A stretch of 64,000 nt of DNA from an uncultured Duncaniella sp. (GTDB taxonomy: Bacteria > Bacteroidota > Bacteroidia > Bacteroidales > Muribaculaceae), in the NCBI GenBank assembly GCA_910586665.1, contig CAJUIX010000008.1, forward strand, positions 66,021 through 130,020, given 5' to 3'. A program made the position numbers and the translations under genes. A model generated the notes under the pieces. The model saw only the letters and a list, made by a program, of their open reading frames with translations. It did not search any database and was not told the DNA's origin. Shown piece after piece: positions 17,784 through 24,682 of the stretch; positions within the stretch are counted from its first letter, which is position 1, and every line of letters begins with the position of its first letter.

Positions 17784-20003
17784 ATGAATCATAGCCGACT
17801 TCTACTATCCCTATCACTCTCATGCTGCGCCGCCCTCACGCAGGCAGCTGACAAAATCCCGGTCTACCAGGATGAAACAAAGCCTATGGCCGAGCGCGTC
17901 GAGGACGCCCTCTCGCGCATGACCACCCAGGAAAAAATCAATATGATTCACGCCCAAGGCAAATTCTCCTCTCCCGGAGTCCCGCGCCTCGGAATCCCCG
18001 ACCTGTGGATGAGCGACGGTCCCCACGGTGTCCGCGCGGAAATCAACTGGAACGACTGGGGCTACTCAAACCGCACCAACGACTCCATCACCGCCTTCCC
18101 GGCCCTGACAGCACTGGCCGCCACATGGAATCCGCAGCTTTCATTCGACTATGGCAATGCCATCGCCGAGGAGGCCCTCTACAGAGAGAAGGACGTGATG
18201 CTCGGCCCGGGCGTCAACATTTACCGCACACCGCTCAACGGCCGCAACTTCGAGTATATGGGTGAGGACCCCTATCTCGCGTCAGTCTTGGTGGTGCCCT
18301 ACATCAAGGGTATGCAGCAGAACGGAGTCGCGGCAAGCGTCAAGCATTTCGCTCTCAACAACCAGGAGCTATGGCGCGGCCACATCGATGTCAATATTTC
18401 CGACCGCGCACTCCACGAAATATATCTGCCCGCCTTCAAGAGCGCTATCATCGACGGCGACAGTTGGACCATAATGGGTTCGTATAACAAAATCCGCGGC
18501 CAGCACGCCTGCCACAACGAACTTATGCTCAACAAGATTCTCAAAGGCGACTGGGGATTCAAGGGTGTGGTTATGACCGACTGGGGCGGTGCCCACGATA
18601 CCCGAGAAGCAGCGCTCAACGGCCTCGACCTCGAAATGGGCTCATATACCAACGGCCTCACCTCCGAATCAGAGTTCACCACCGATGACTACTACATGGC
18701 CCGTCCCTATCTCAAAATGATTGAAAAAGGGGAAGTGCCTATGTCGACTCTCGACGACAAGGCGCGCCGTATGCTGCGCCTCAACTTCCTCACAGCCATG
18801 AAACGCAACAAGCCCCTCGGCTCGGTAGCCACACCCGAGCACTACGCAGTGGCCGAGAATATCGGCAACGAGGCCATAGTCCTTCTGAAAAATGAAGCGC
18901 CCTCCAAAAATGCCTCTCCCCTACTCCCGCTCAGCCCCGACGTGAAGTCAATCCTCGTGGTCGGCGACAATGCCACCCGCGACCTCATGAAAGGTGGCGG
19001 TTCGAGCGAACTGAAAGTGAAGGACAACATCAATCCTCTCGCAGGACTCCGCAGCATCTATGGCGACAAGGTTAGATATGCGCAGGGCTACCGTGCGGGA
19101 CGTCCTATGTATTCCAACGTCGAGAATATCACCGACGCCGTCCAGGACTCTCTCCGCAAGGAGGCTGTTGATATGGCCCGTGACGCCGAAGTCGTCCTCT
19201 TCGTGGGCGGCCTGAACAAGAACCACCAGCAGGACTGCGAGGGCGGTGACCGAGTAGACATGTCGCTCCCCTACGGTCAGCCGGAACTCATCAAGGCACT
19301 CCGCGCCGTCAACCCCAATGTCATCGTGGTGCTCCTTTCGGGCAACGCCGTTGACATGGCCTGGTCGAAGGATATTCCCGCTGTGCTCCAGGGCTGGTAT
19401 CTCGGCTCTATGGCAGGCAAGTCAATCGCCAATGTGATTTCAGGCAAGGTCAACCCTTCAGGCAAACTCCCCTTCTCATTCCCCGTCCGACTCGAGGATA
19501 ACGGTGCCCACCACTTCGGTACCATCTCCTATCCGGGTGACTCTATCCGTCAGGAATATCTCGAGGACATCCTCGTTGGCTACCGCTGGCATGACACCAA
19601 GAAGATTCCCGCCTTCTATCCTTTCGGCTACGGTCTGAGCTACACCACATTTGAATATGGCAAACCCGTGGCATCGGCCAAAACCATCAACGAAAGCGAG
19701 TCACTGAGCATAACTATCCCGGTGAAGAACACGGGAAAGGTCGATGGCAAGGAGACTGTGCAGCTCTACATCGGCGACGACAAGGCCTCGGTGCTCCGCC
19801 CTATCAAGGAGCTAAAGGGCTTCGACAAAGTATCGCTCGCACCCGGAGAGGAAAAAACTGTCACGTTCACCGTCAAGCCTGACGATCTGAAATTCTACGA
19901 CGAAGCAAATGCCTCATGGAAGGCCGAGCCCGGAAAATTCCGTGCCTACATCGGCTCCTCATCAACCGACATCCGCGCCACCGTCCCCTTCGAGCTGAAA
20001 TAA
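17784..20003 (+). CDS. GH3 beta-glucosidase-like enzyme
   Basis: A 739-residue exported GH3 enzyme with signal peptide MNHSRLLLSLSLSCCAALTQA. The N-terminal barrel has the GH3 motif VVMTDWGGAHD with nucleophile Asp266 and a substrate-binding KHFALNNQE segment. The alpha/beta sandwich (GGLNKNHQQDCEGGDR) and a C-terminal fibronectin type III-like domain (VKNTGKVDGKETVQLYI) follow. In this operon it would hydrolyse the beta-glucan backbone of xyloglucan oligosaccharides after side chains are trimmed. A hairpin terminator follows closely, so this is the last gene of the operon. Confidence 0.92.
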   Translation: MNHSRLLLSLSLSCCAALTQAADKIPVYQDETKPMAERVEDALSRMTTQEKINMIHAQGKFSSPGVPRLGIPDLWMSDGPHGVRAEINWNDWGYSNRTNDSITAFPALTALAATWNPQLSFDYGNAIAEEALYREKDVMLGPGVNIYRTPLNGRNFEYMGEDPYLASVLVVPYIKGMQQNGVAASVKHFALNNQELWRGHIDVNISDRALHEIYLPAFKSAIIDGDSWTIMGSYNKIRGQHACHNELMLNKILKGDWGFKGVVMTDWGGAHDTREAALNGLDLEMGSYTNGLTSESEFTTDDYYMARPYLKMIEKGEVPMSTLDDKARRMLRLNFLTAMKRNKPLGSVATPEHYAVAENIGNEAIVLLKNEAPSKNASPLLPLSPDVKSILVVGDNATRDLMKGGGSSELKVKDNINPLAGLRSIYGDKVRYAQGYRAGRPMYSNVENITDAVQDSLRKEAVDMARDAEVVLFVGGLNKNHQQDCEGGDRVDMSLPYGQPELIKALRAVNPNVIVVLLSGNAVDMAWSKDIPAVLQGWYLGSMAGKSIANVISGKVNPSGKLPFSFPVRLEDNGAHHFGTISYPGDSIRQEYLEDILVGYRWHDTKKIPAFYPFGYGLSYTTFEYGKPVASAKTINESESLSITIPVKNTGKVDGKETVQLYIGDDKASVLRPIKELKGFDKVSLAPGEEKTVTFTVKPDDLKFYDEANASWKAEPGKFRAYIGSSSTDIRATVPFELK

Positions 20004-20027
20004 CGTAAAAGATAGCGATTATTAAAG

Positions 20028-20077
20028 CAATATCCATTGTTGGGAAGCACAAATTCCGGCAATGGATATTGTTTTAT
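20028..20077 (+). terminator. Rho-independent terminator of the GH operon
   Basis: A perfect 12-base inverted repeat (20028-20039 with 20060-20071) with a 20-base loop is followed by TTTTATA. It lies 25 bases after the GH3 stop codon. Confidence 0.8.
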
Positions 20078-20154
20078 ATAATTTTAACTAAAAATTCACA
20101 GTGTTGAGCCCTACTTGACTACACATTTATAAGTCCAGCAGGCTATATATTCCG

Positions 20155-20162
20155 TATATTTG
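20155..20162 (+). promoter_or_regulatory. Promoter -7 box of the membrane AraC-type gene
   Basis: TATATTTG matches TAnnTTTG, 33 bases before the start codon. This shows the gene is transcribed separately from the GH operon. Confidence 0.45.
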
Positions 20163-20195
20163 TGAAAATCATCACTTCTTATACAACCTAACACC

Positions 20196-20954
20196 ATGTC
20201 TAACGGGCTCTATAACATTATTATCACGACTCTATGCGGGCTTATCGTATTTTCGGGCCTACTTTCGGCTTTGACACGCATCGACAAATTCGGAATTATC
20301 CTCCAAAAATATCCGACATTGCGTAAAGGCTTCATCCTTGCCATGCTAACGATTACAATGATCACTTTCGTTAGCATGGTTATATATCACTGGTCCGAAT
20401 TCGGAAATGTCAGAGTCGAAGTCTTGACTGTCGGCATACTCAGTATAGAAACTTTATTTCTATATCTCATTCTACGCCAACCGATAAAGGTTCCAGCCAA
20501 TAAAATGTCCGAGACTGAGGCATTAGGCGATAATAACGAGAATAAAATGCTGAACGGCGTAGGGAAATGCATCAACAAGCCCAATATGCCTTCAGAAGAA
20601 TTAATCAACCGTATGCGCCAACACCTCCAGAAGTGGATTGACAGTAAGGAATATCTTAATCACAAAGTAGACATTGATACCGTCGCAAGAGCCGTATACA
20701 CAAATCGGACATATATCTCACGCTTCATCCTTGTCGAGTTCGGCTATAACTTTCCGGGGTTCATCAACTCACTGCGTCTAAATCATGCGAAAATCCTTCT
20801 GGCGGAAGGGGACGAAAATCTGACCATACTCAAAATCGCAGAATTGTCAGGATTCACATCGTCGACTTATTTTTGCAGACTTTTCTATAAAGCCGAGCGA
20901 GTCAATCCCTCGAAATGGAGGGAGATGAACCGAGCGGACAAAAATAAGTCGTAA
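20196..20954 (+). CDS. Membrane-anchored AraC-type regulator
   Basis: A 252-residue protein with an unusual arrangement. About three hydrophobic segments occupy the first 95 residues (NIIITTLCGLIVFSGLL, GFILAMLTITMITFVSMVIY, VLTVGILSIETLFLYLIL). A charged linker follows, then a C-terminal AraC-type helix-turn-helix (DTVARAVYTNRTYISRF, LKIAELSGFTSSTYFCRLF). It is probably a membrane-bound one-component regulator with the DNA-binding domain in the cytoplasm. It lies just after the GH operon but has its own promoter. Its target and signal are unknown; control of the neighbouring sugar genes is only a possibility. Confidence 0.82.
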   Translation: MSNGLYNIIITTLCGLIVFSGLLSALTRIDKFGIILQKYPTLRKGFILAMLTITMITFVSMVIYHWSEFGNVRVEVLTVGILSIETLFLYLILRQPIKVPANKMSETEALGDNNENKMLNGVGKCINKPNMPSEELINRMRQHLQKWIDSKEYLNHKVDIDTVARAVYTNRTYISRFILVEFGYNFPGFINSLRLNHAKILLAEGDENLTILKIAELSGFTSSTYFCRLFYKAERVNPSKWREMNRADKNKS

Positions 20955-20987
20955 ACAAGCATGGTGGATATAGGCAGCACTATAAAA

Positions 20988-21470
20988 TCACTGCATAGCC
21001 TTGACCACCCGTATGCCTGGCCGATTATGGAGAGTGACGGCGGCAAATAGCCCGGCGTCCTCGGCTGTATAACTTATAAAATAGTGTTCAGCTCCCATGA
21101 AATCAAGCACGAAGCTCGCGGTGTCGATCCTCTCGCTGTCGCCGCGCTTACCCGGCACGGTGCGTTCCTTTATCTTCACATCAAAACCACTCACATTTAT
21201 GGCGAGGCTCACCGCCCCGCTGAGCGTCATGCCCTCCAGCCCATGACGCCGGAGCACCACTGAGCCGTCGTCGCAACAAATCAGCTCGATAGCCGGGCTT
21301 CGCCCCTCGTCCGACATGGTGAGCACTCCAGGAAGCAGGTACTGCCTCACCGGGCCACCGCTATTCCCGCCTGAGGCATAGGCTATTATAGCGGCAGCAA
21401 CCACGACAGTGATGACATAGAATTCGACACTGTTGAAAATCGAAAGAAGTATGAGCTTGCTGATGATCAT
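20988..21470 (-). CDS. Hypothetical membrane-anchored protein
   Basis: A 160-residue protein that is not recognised. One hydrophobic segment near the N-terminus (FYVITVVVAAAIIAYA) is followed by a Gly-rich bend and about 110 residues of predicted beta-rich sequence (VVLRRHGLEGMTLSG, ASFVLDFMGAEHYFISYTA). It is probably anchored in the inner membrane with the soluble part outside or in the cytoplasm. It runs opposite to both neighbours and stands alone. Confidence 0.65.
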   Translation of the reverse strand: MIISKLILLSIFNSVEFYVITVVVAAAIIAYASGGNSGGPVRQYLLPGVLTMSDEGRSPAIELICCDDGSVVLRRHGLEGMTLSGAVSLAINVSGFDVKIKERTVPGKRGDSERIDTASFVLDFMGAEHYFISYTAEDAGLFAAVTLHNRPGIRVVKAMQ

Positions 21471-21612
21471 CCGGCATATTGCTAACGGAGGACAAATTTA
21501 ATTACCATTCTCCGATTAAGCAAACAGTCCGCGTGAATAAAGTGTTAAGATTACAAAGCTTCCTCCGGAAGCCTCTGTAATCCTCACGTCTATCTCATTC
21601 AACTATCTGACT

Positions 21613-22965
21613 ATGACTCTCGCACTTATACCTTCCAACCAGGTGGCCCAATGGCTGCTGGTCCACATACACCGCTGGCTCGACATAGTCGGCCTTGAGA
21701 AAGACCAGACTCTCGAAGAAATAATTTATTCGTGCATTATCGTGGCTATCGCTATGGGGATTGGCTGGATGGCTCGCACGGTGATACTCTATGGTGTCAG
21801 AAAATTCATGACTATCCGCCATAGCGAGCTCAGCAAGGAGCTGATACAGCACCATGTGCTCATACATTGCAGCCACATCATCACTCCTCTGGTGATTCTC
21901 GCCCTCCTCCCATTCGCCTTCACGGAGGACTCGACATTCAGCCGCATAGTGCTCCGCGCTCTGCTTATCTATACGACATACGTCGTATGCAAGGCCATCT
22001 GCTCGGTGACATCCTTCGTCTGGATGCGCTTCGATGAGACGCGCAACAGCAAGAACCTCCCCCTTCGAGGCATCCTCGACACCATAATCGGCATACTGTG
22101 GTTCATAGCCATAATAATATGTATCTCAATCTTAGTCGACAAGTCGCCCGTGAAGCTCCTCACCGGTCTCGGAGCCTTCGCGGCAGTGCTGATGCTTGTG
22201 TTCAAGGACAGCATACTCGGCCTCGTGGCCGGATTGCAGCTCTCGCAGAACGACATGCTCCGCGTCGGCGACTGGATAGTGGTACCGTCGACCATAGCCA
22301 ACGGCATCGTCATCGACGTCTCGCTCACAGCCGTAAAAGTGCAGAATTTTGACAACACTATAGTCACCCTGCCACCCTACACTCTTATCTCCTCCTCGTT
22401 TCAGAATTGGCGCGGGATGGTCGACAGCGGCTGCCGACGGATAATGCGCTCGTTTATAATCGACTCCGATACTATAAGGCCTTCGACGCCCGAAATGATA
22501 GCGACAGTATCTGAAAAATATCCGATAATGAAAAGCTATCTGCAAAAAATCAAGGAACTCGGCCACCCTGACTACGACCCGGGACTCGCGACTGTCAACG
22601 GCACCGACCAGACCAACCTCGGCCTCTACAGAATCTATCTCTGCCAGTGGTTGCTCAACAATCCTGCCATCCGCAACGACGAGCAGATTCTCGTGCGCGT
22701 CATGGATCCCTCGGGCGAGGGGTTGCCGTTGCAGATATGGTGTTTCACGGCTACGACAAAGTGGACCGCCTACGAGGCCATCCAAAGCGCGGTCATGGAG
22801 CATGTAGCCGTCAGCGTCAGCGACTTCGGACTGCGGCTCTTCAACGACCCGTCGGGGACAGATGTGACCACCGTCTCACTCACAGGCTCGATTCCGACCG
22901 CACAGGTTGCCAAGGCAGCCACCGAAGACTCCAAACCCGCTACGGCTGCGCCTCAGAACTCATAG
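21613..22965 (+). CDS. MscS-family mechanosensitive ion channel
   Basis: A 450-residue inner-membrane channel that opens on membrane tension and protects against osmotic downshock. Hydrophobic segments occupy roughly residues 30-200. The pore-lining helix region reads LLTGLGAFAAVLMLVFKDSILG, followed by the conserved beta domain (NDMLRVGDWIVV, GIVIDVSLTAVKVQNFDNTIVTLP) and a soluble C-terminal domain. Its size and long N-terminal membrane part fit the larger MscS branch that includes E. coli YbdG. The last 13 bases overlap the end of the convergent lrgB gene. Confidence 0.93.
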   Translation: MTLALIPSNQVAQWLLVHIHRWLDIVGLEKDQTLEEIIYSCIIVAIAMGIGWMARTVILYGVRKFMTIRHSELSKELIQHHVLIHCSHIITPLVILALLPFAFTEDSTFSRIVLRALLIYTTYVVCKAICSVTSFVWMRFDETRNSKNLPLRGILDTIIGILWFIAIIICISILVDKSPVKLLTGLGAFAAVLMLVFKDSILGLVAGLQLSQNDMLRVGDWIVVPSTIANGIVIDVSLTAVKVQNFDNTIVTLPPYTLISSSFQNWRGMVDSGCRRIMRSFIIDSDTIRPSTPEMIATVSEKYPIMKSYLQKIKELGHPDYDPGLATVNGTDQTNLGLYRIYLCQWLLNNPAIRNDEQILVRVMDPSGEGLPLQIWCFTATTKWTAYEAIQSAVMEHVAVSVSDFGLRLFNDPSGTDVTTVSLTGSIPTAQVAKAATEDSKPATAAPQNS

Positions 22966-23651
22966 CCCATCATCGAGAGCAGCGCCGGGGCAAGGAGGGC
23001 TGTCAGCAAGCCGTTGAGCGTCAGGCCGAGCGACGAAAAGGCTCCGTAGCGCTCGCCGCGCTCCATAGCAGCAGACGTGCCTACCGCGTGGGAAGCCGTC
23101 CCGATAGATAGGCCTCCGGCAATCGGGCTTTTGATATGGCTCATCTTCACCATGCGGAAACCGGCCATGCCTCCAAAGATGCCGGTGCAGACTACCACTG
23201 CGGCTGTGAGCGAGGGTATGCCTCCCACGGCTGCCGAAATTTCCATAGCTATAGGAGTGGTCACCGCCTTGGGCGCGAGCGAGACGACCACCTCCTTAGT
23301 GGCGCCAAGGAGTTCGGCCACAAGCACGACCGACACGATTCCGACCACGCATCCCGCCAGCTCCGCGAGCAGGAGCGGGAGCATCTGTTTGCGTATGCTC
23401 TCCATCTGCCTGTAGAGCGGCACGCCGAGGGCCACAACCGCAGGCTTCAGCCAAAATTCTATATAGCTGCCCCCCTCGGCATATGTCTCATAGTCCACAC
23501 CGCTACAGCTGAGCACCACAATGAGGATGATAATCGCAAAAAGGATAGGATTTAGGAGCGCAATGCCGGTGCGCCGCTGGAGGAGCTTCGAGGCAAGGAA
23601 GGCGACAAAGGTGAGCGCGATGAGGAAGAATTTATTTTCAAGATACTCCAT
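22953..23651 (-). CDS. lrgB: LrgB/CidB family membrane protein
   Basis: A 232-residue protein with about six or seven membrane segments, of the LrgB/CidB/YohK family. The family signature KAVTTPIAMEISAAVGG and the GTASHAVGTSAA segment are clear. Family members are linked to murein hydrolase control and to export of small metabolites such as glycolate or pyruvate; which applies here is unknown. It is encoded 12 bases after lrgA on the same transcript and converges with the MscS gene. Confidence 0.93.
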   Translation of the reverse strand: MEYLENKFFLIALTFVAFLASKLLQRRTGIALLNPILFAIIILIVVLSCSGVDYETYAEGGSYIEFWLKPAVVALGVPLYRQMESIRKQMLPLLLAELAGCVVGIVSVVLVAELLGATKEVVVSLAPKAVTTPIAMEISAAVGGIPSLTAAVVVCTGIFGGMAGFRMVKMSHIKSPIAGGLSIGTASHAVGTSAAMERGERYGAFSSLGLTLNGLLTALLAPALLSMMGYEF

Positions 23652-23663
23652 GACAAGACTGTG

Positions 23664-24041
23664 TTAATCATTAGACATCCTGCGGTGCGGCTGGTCGTGG
23701 TGAGCGAAAGTGCGTCGCACAGCCTGGTGGACCCACCCGGTGACAGCGATGATTAGAAATGTGCTGATGACGGAGGCACCGACTATCGGCAACCACTGCT
23801 CGGACACGAGGTCGAGGCAGCGCATCAACCCGACACCCGCCGGCACAAAGAAGAAACCGAGATTTTTCACGAGAAAGTCGGCCACCTTGTCGACCCACAT
23901 CAGACGGACGAGGCGCATCTTCAGCGCCGCAGCCAAAAGAAGCATGCCTATGATGCTCGACGGAATCGGAATACCCGTGAGGTAGACCACAAGTTCCCCC
24001 ACTGCAAGAAATGCAAAGAGAACCGCACATTGAAGAATCAT
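23664..24041 (-). CDS. lrgA: LrgA/CidA family membrane protein
   Basis: A 125-residue holin-like membrane protein, the normal partner of LrgB. Four hydrophobic segments are visible, with the family motif PIPSSIIGMLLL near the N-terminus and FFVPAGVGLM later. It begins the lrgAB operon and has a well-placed promoter 8 bases upstream. Confidence 0.93.
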   Translation of the reverse strand: MILQCAVLFAFLAVGELVVYLTGIPIPSSIIGMLLLAAALKMRLVRLMWVDKVADFLVKNLGFFFVPAGVGLMRCLDLVSEQWLPIVGASVISTFLIIAVTGWVHQAVRRTFAHHDQPHRRMSND

Positions 24042-24049
24042 AATAGTAA

Positions 24050-24057
24050 CAAACTTA
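24050..24057 (-). promoter_or_regulatory. Promoter -7 box of lrgAB
   Basis: On the minus strand this reads TAAGTTTG, matching TAnnTTTG. CTTG at 24079-24082 lies 21 bases upstream as a -33-like element. The leader before lrgA is very short, so lrgAB does not depend on the promoter-like box at 24394-24427. Confidence 0.5.
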
Positions 24058-24201
24058 AAAACAATCTTTTATGACGCGCAAGGAATAGTCTTATAATGCC
24101 CTGCGCCTATCCGGGGACAAAATTAGACAAAAGCCGGGGAATAACAATCGCTCACGCAGGCTTTTCTGACCCAGGCTTGAAGATTTTAACTCATCGCCGG
24201 T

Positions 24202-24242
24202 AAAAAGAAGACCTGCACGGCATCTTCTCGACGACGTGCAGG
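24202..24242 (-). terminator. Terminator hairpin (diverged copy)
   Basis: A CCTGCAC...GTGCAGG stem (24212-24242) is followed on the minus strand by TCTTCTTTTT. Its arms match those of the two terminators after the cohesin-like genes. Confidence 0.65.
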
Positions 24243-24308
24243 CTACCGAAAAAGTCTGTCCGGCCATAATGAAAGACCGGCTGTGCAATAAATACAAATT
24301 TTCCGGCT
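24212..24308 (-). repeat. Diverged third copy of the 106-base 3' element
   Basis: Same order of parts as the exact copies at 24485-24590 and 34216-34321: CCTGCAC stem, TGTCCGGCC stem, then TGTGCAATAAATACAAATTTT. The ends match well and the middle has diverged. Confidence 0.7.
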
Positions 24309-24393
24309 GATTTCCTTTGCAAACCGCATAGACACAAATGCTTATATCCGGGAAAATCCCCATCTATGACGCCCCCCTGTGAGCATCGCACTG

Positions 24394-24427
24394 CAAAAGT
24401 AAACAAAAGTTCACAAATTACCCCCCC
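24394..24427 (-). repeat. Promoter-like box shared with the giant genes
   Basis: This 34-base stretch is identical to 33979-34012 and 44338-44371. On the minus strand it contains TACTTTTG, a match to TAnnTTTG, preceded by two TTTG motifs and a G tract. Confidence 0.6.
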
Positions 24428-24475
24428 TAACGTTAATTTACGTTAATTAATTGAATTGCTGTTAACAATAGCCCT

Positions 24476-24514
24476 AAAAAACAACCTGCACAGCATCTCA
24501 CGATGACGTGCAGG
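24476..24514 (-). terminator. Terminator of the first cohesin/dockerin unit
   Basis: A stem with CCTGCAC/GTGCAGG arms and an inner GATG/CATC pairing (24485-24514) is followed on the minus strand by TTGTTTTTTA. It lies about 170 bases after the stop codon of the cohesin-like gene. Confidence 0.75.
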
Positions 24515-24590
24515 CTCCGGTAAAAGTTTGTCCGGCCGTTGTCCGGCCGAATGTGCAATAAATACAAATTTTCCCGGTTGTGTCTTTAAG
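24485..24590 (-). repeat. 106-base 3' element, copy 1
   Basis: Identical over all 106 bases to 34216-34321. It contains the terminator stem, a tandem TGTCCGGCCG stem region and an AT-rich tail. It lies in the 3' untranslated region of the upstream cohesin-like gene. Confidence 0.9.
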
Positions 24591-24625
24591 TCGTATCTTC
24601 GGGACAGCGGGAGTCCCTTTGGTGA

Positions 24626-24652
24626 CGGGTCGCGCGTATCAGGCGCGGCCCG
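24626..24652 (-). other. GC-rich hairpin in the 3' untranslated region, copy 1
   Basis: A 10-base stem (24626-24635 with 24643-24652, one G-U pair) with a 7-base loop sits 30 bases after the stop codon. The same hairpin is conserved at 34337-34363. There is no U tract, so it is more likely an RNA-stabilising structure than a terminator. Confidence 0.5.
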
Positions 24653-24682
24653 CCTATAGAAGTGTGTAAGGGTTAGCAGGGA

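Larger units (their letters stand above)
24202..24390 (-). ncRNA. Candidate small RNA between promoter-like box and terminator
   Basis: On the minus strand, a promoter-like box (24394-24427) nearly identical to the one in front of the giant genes is followed about 150 bases later by a stem (24212-24242) and a U-rich run. No ORF with a plausible start lies between, and lrgA has its own promoter downstream. The transcript would be about 185 bases and would contain a diverged copy of the 3' element of the cohesin-like genes. This is inference from sequence only. Confidence 0.4.
24042..24682. other. Intergenic region between lrgA and the first cohesin-like gene
   Basis: These 641 bases hold no credible gene. 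They contain the lrgAB promoter, a diverged copy of the 3' hairpin element with a terminator (24202-24308), a promoter-like box shared with the giant genes (24394-24427), one exact copy of the 3' element (24485-24590) and a GC-rich hairpin next to the cohesin-like gene (24626-24652). Confidence 0.7.
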
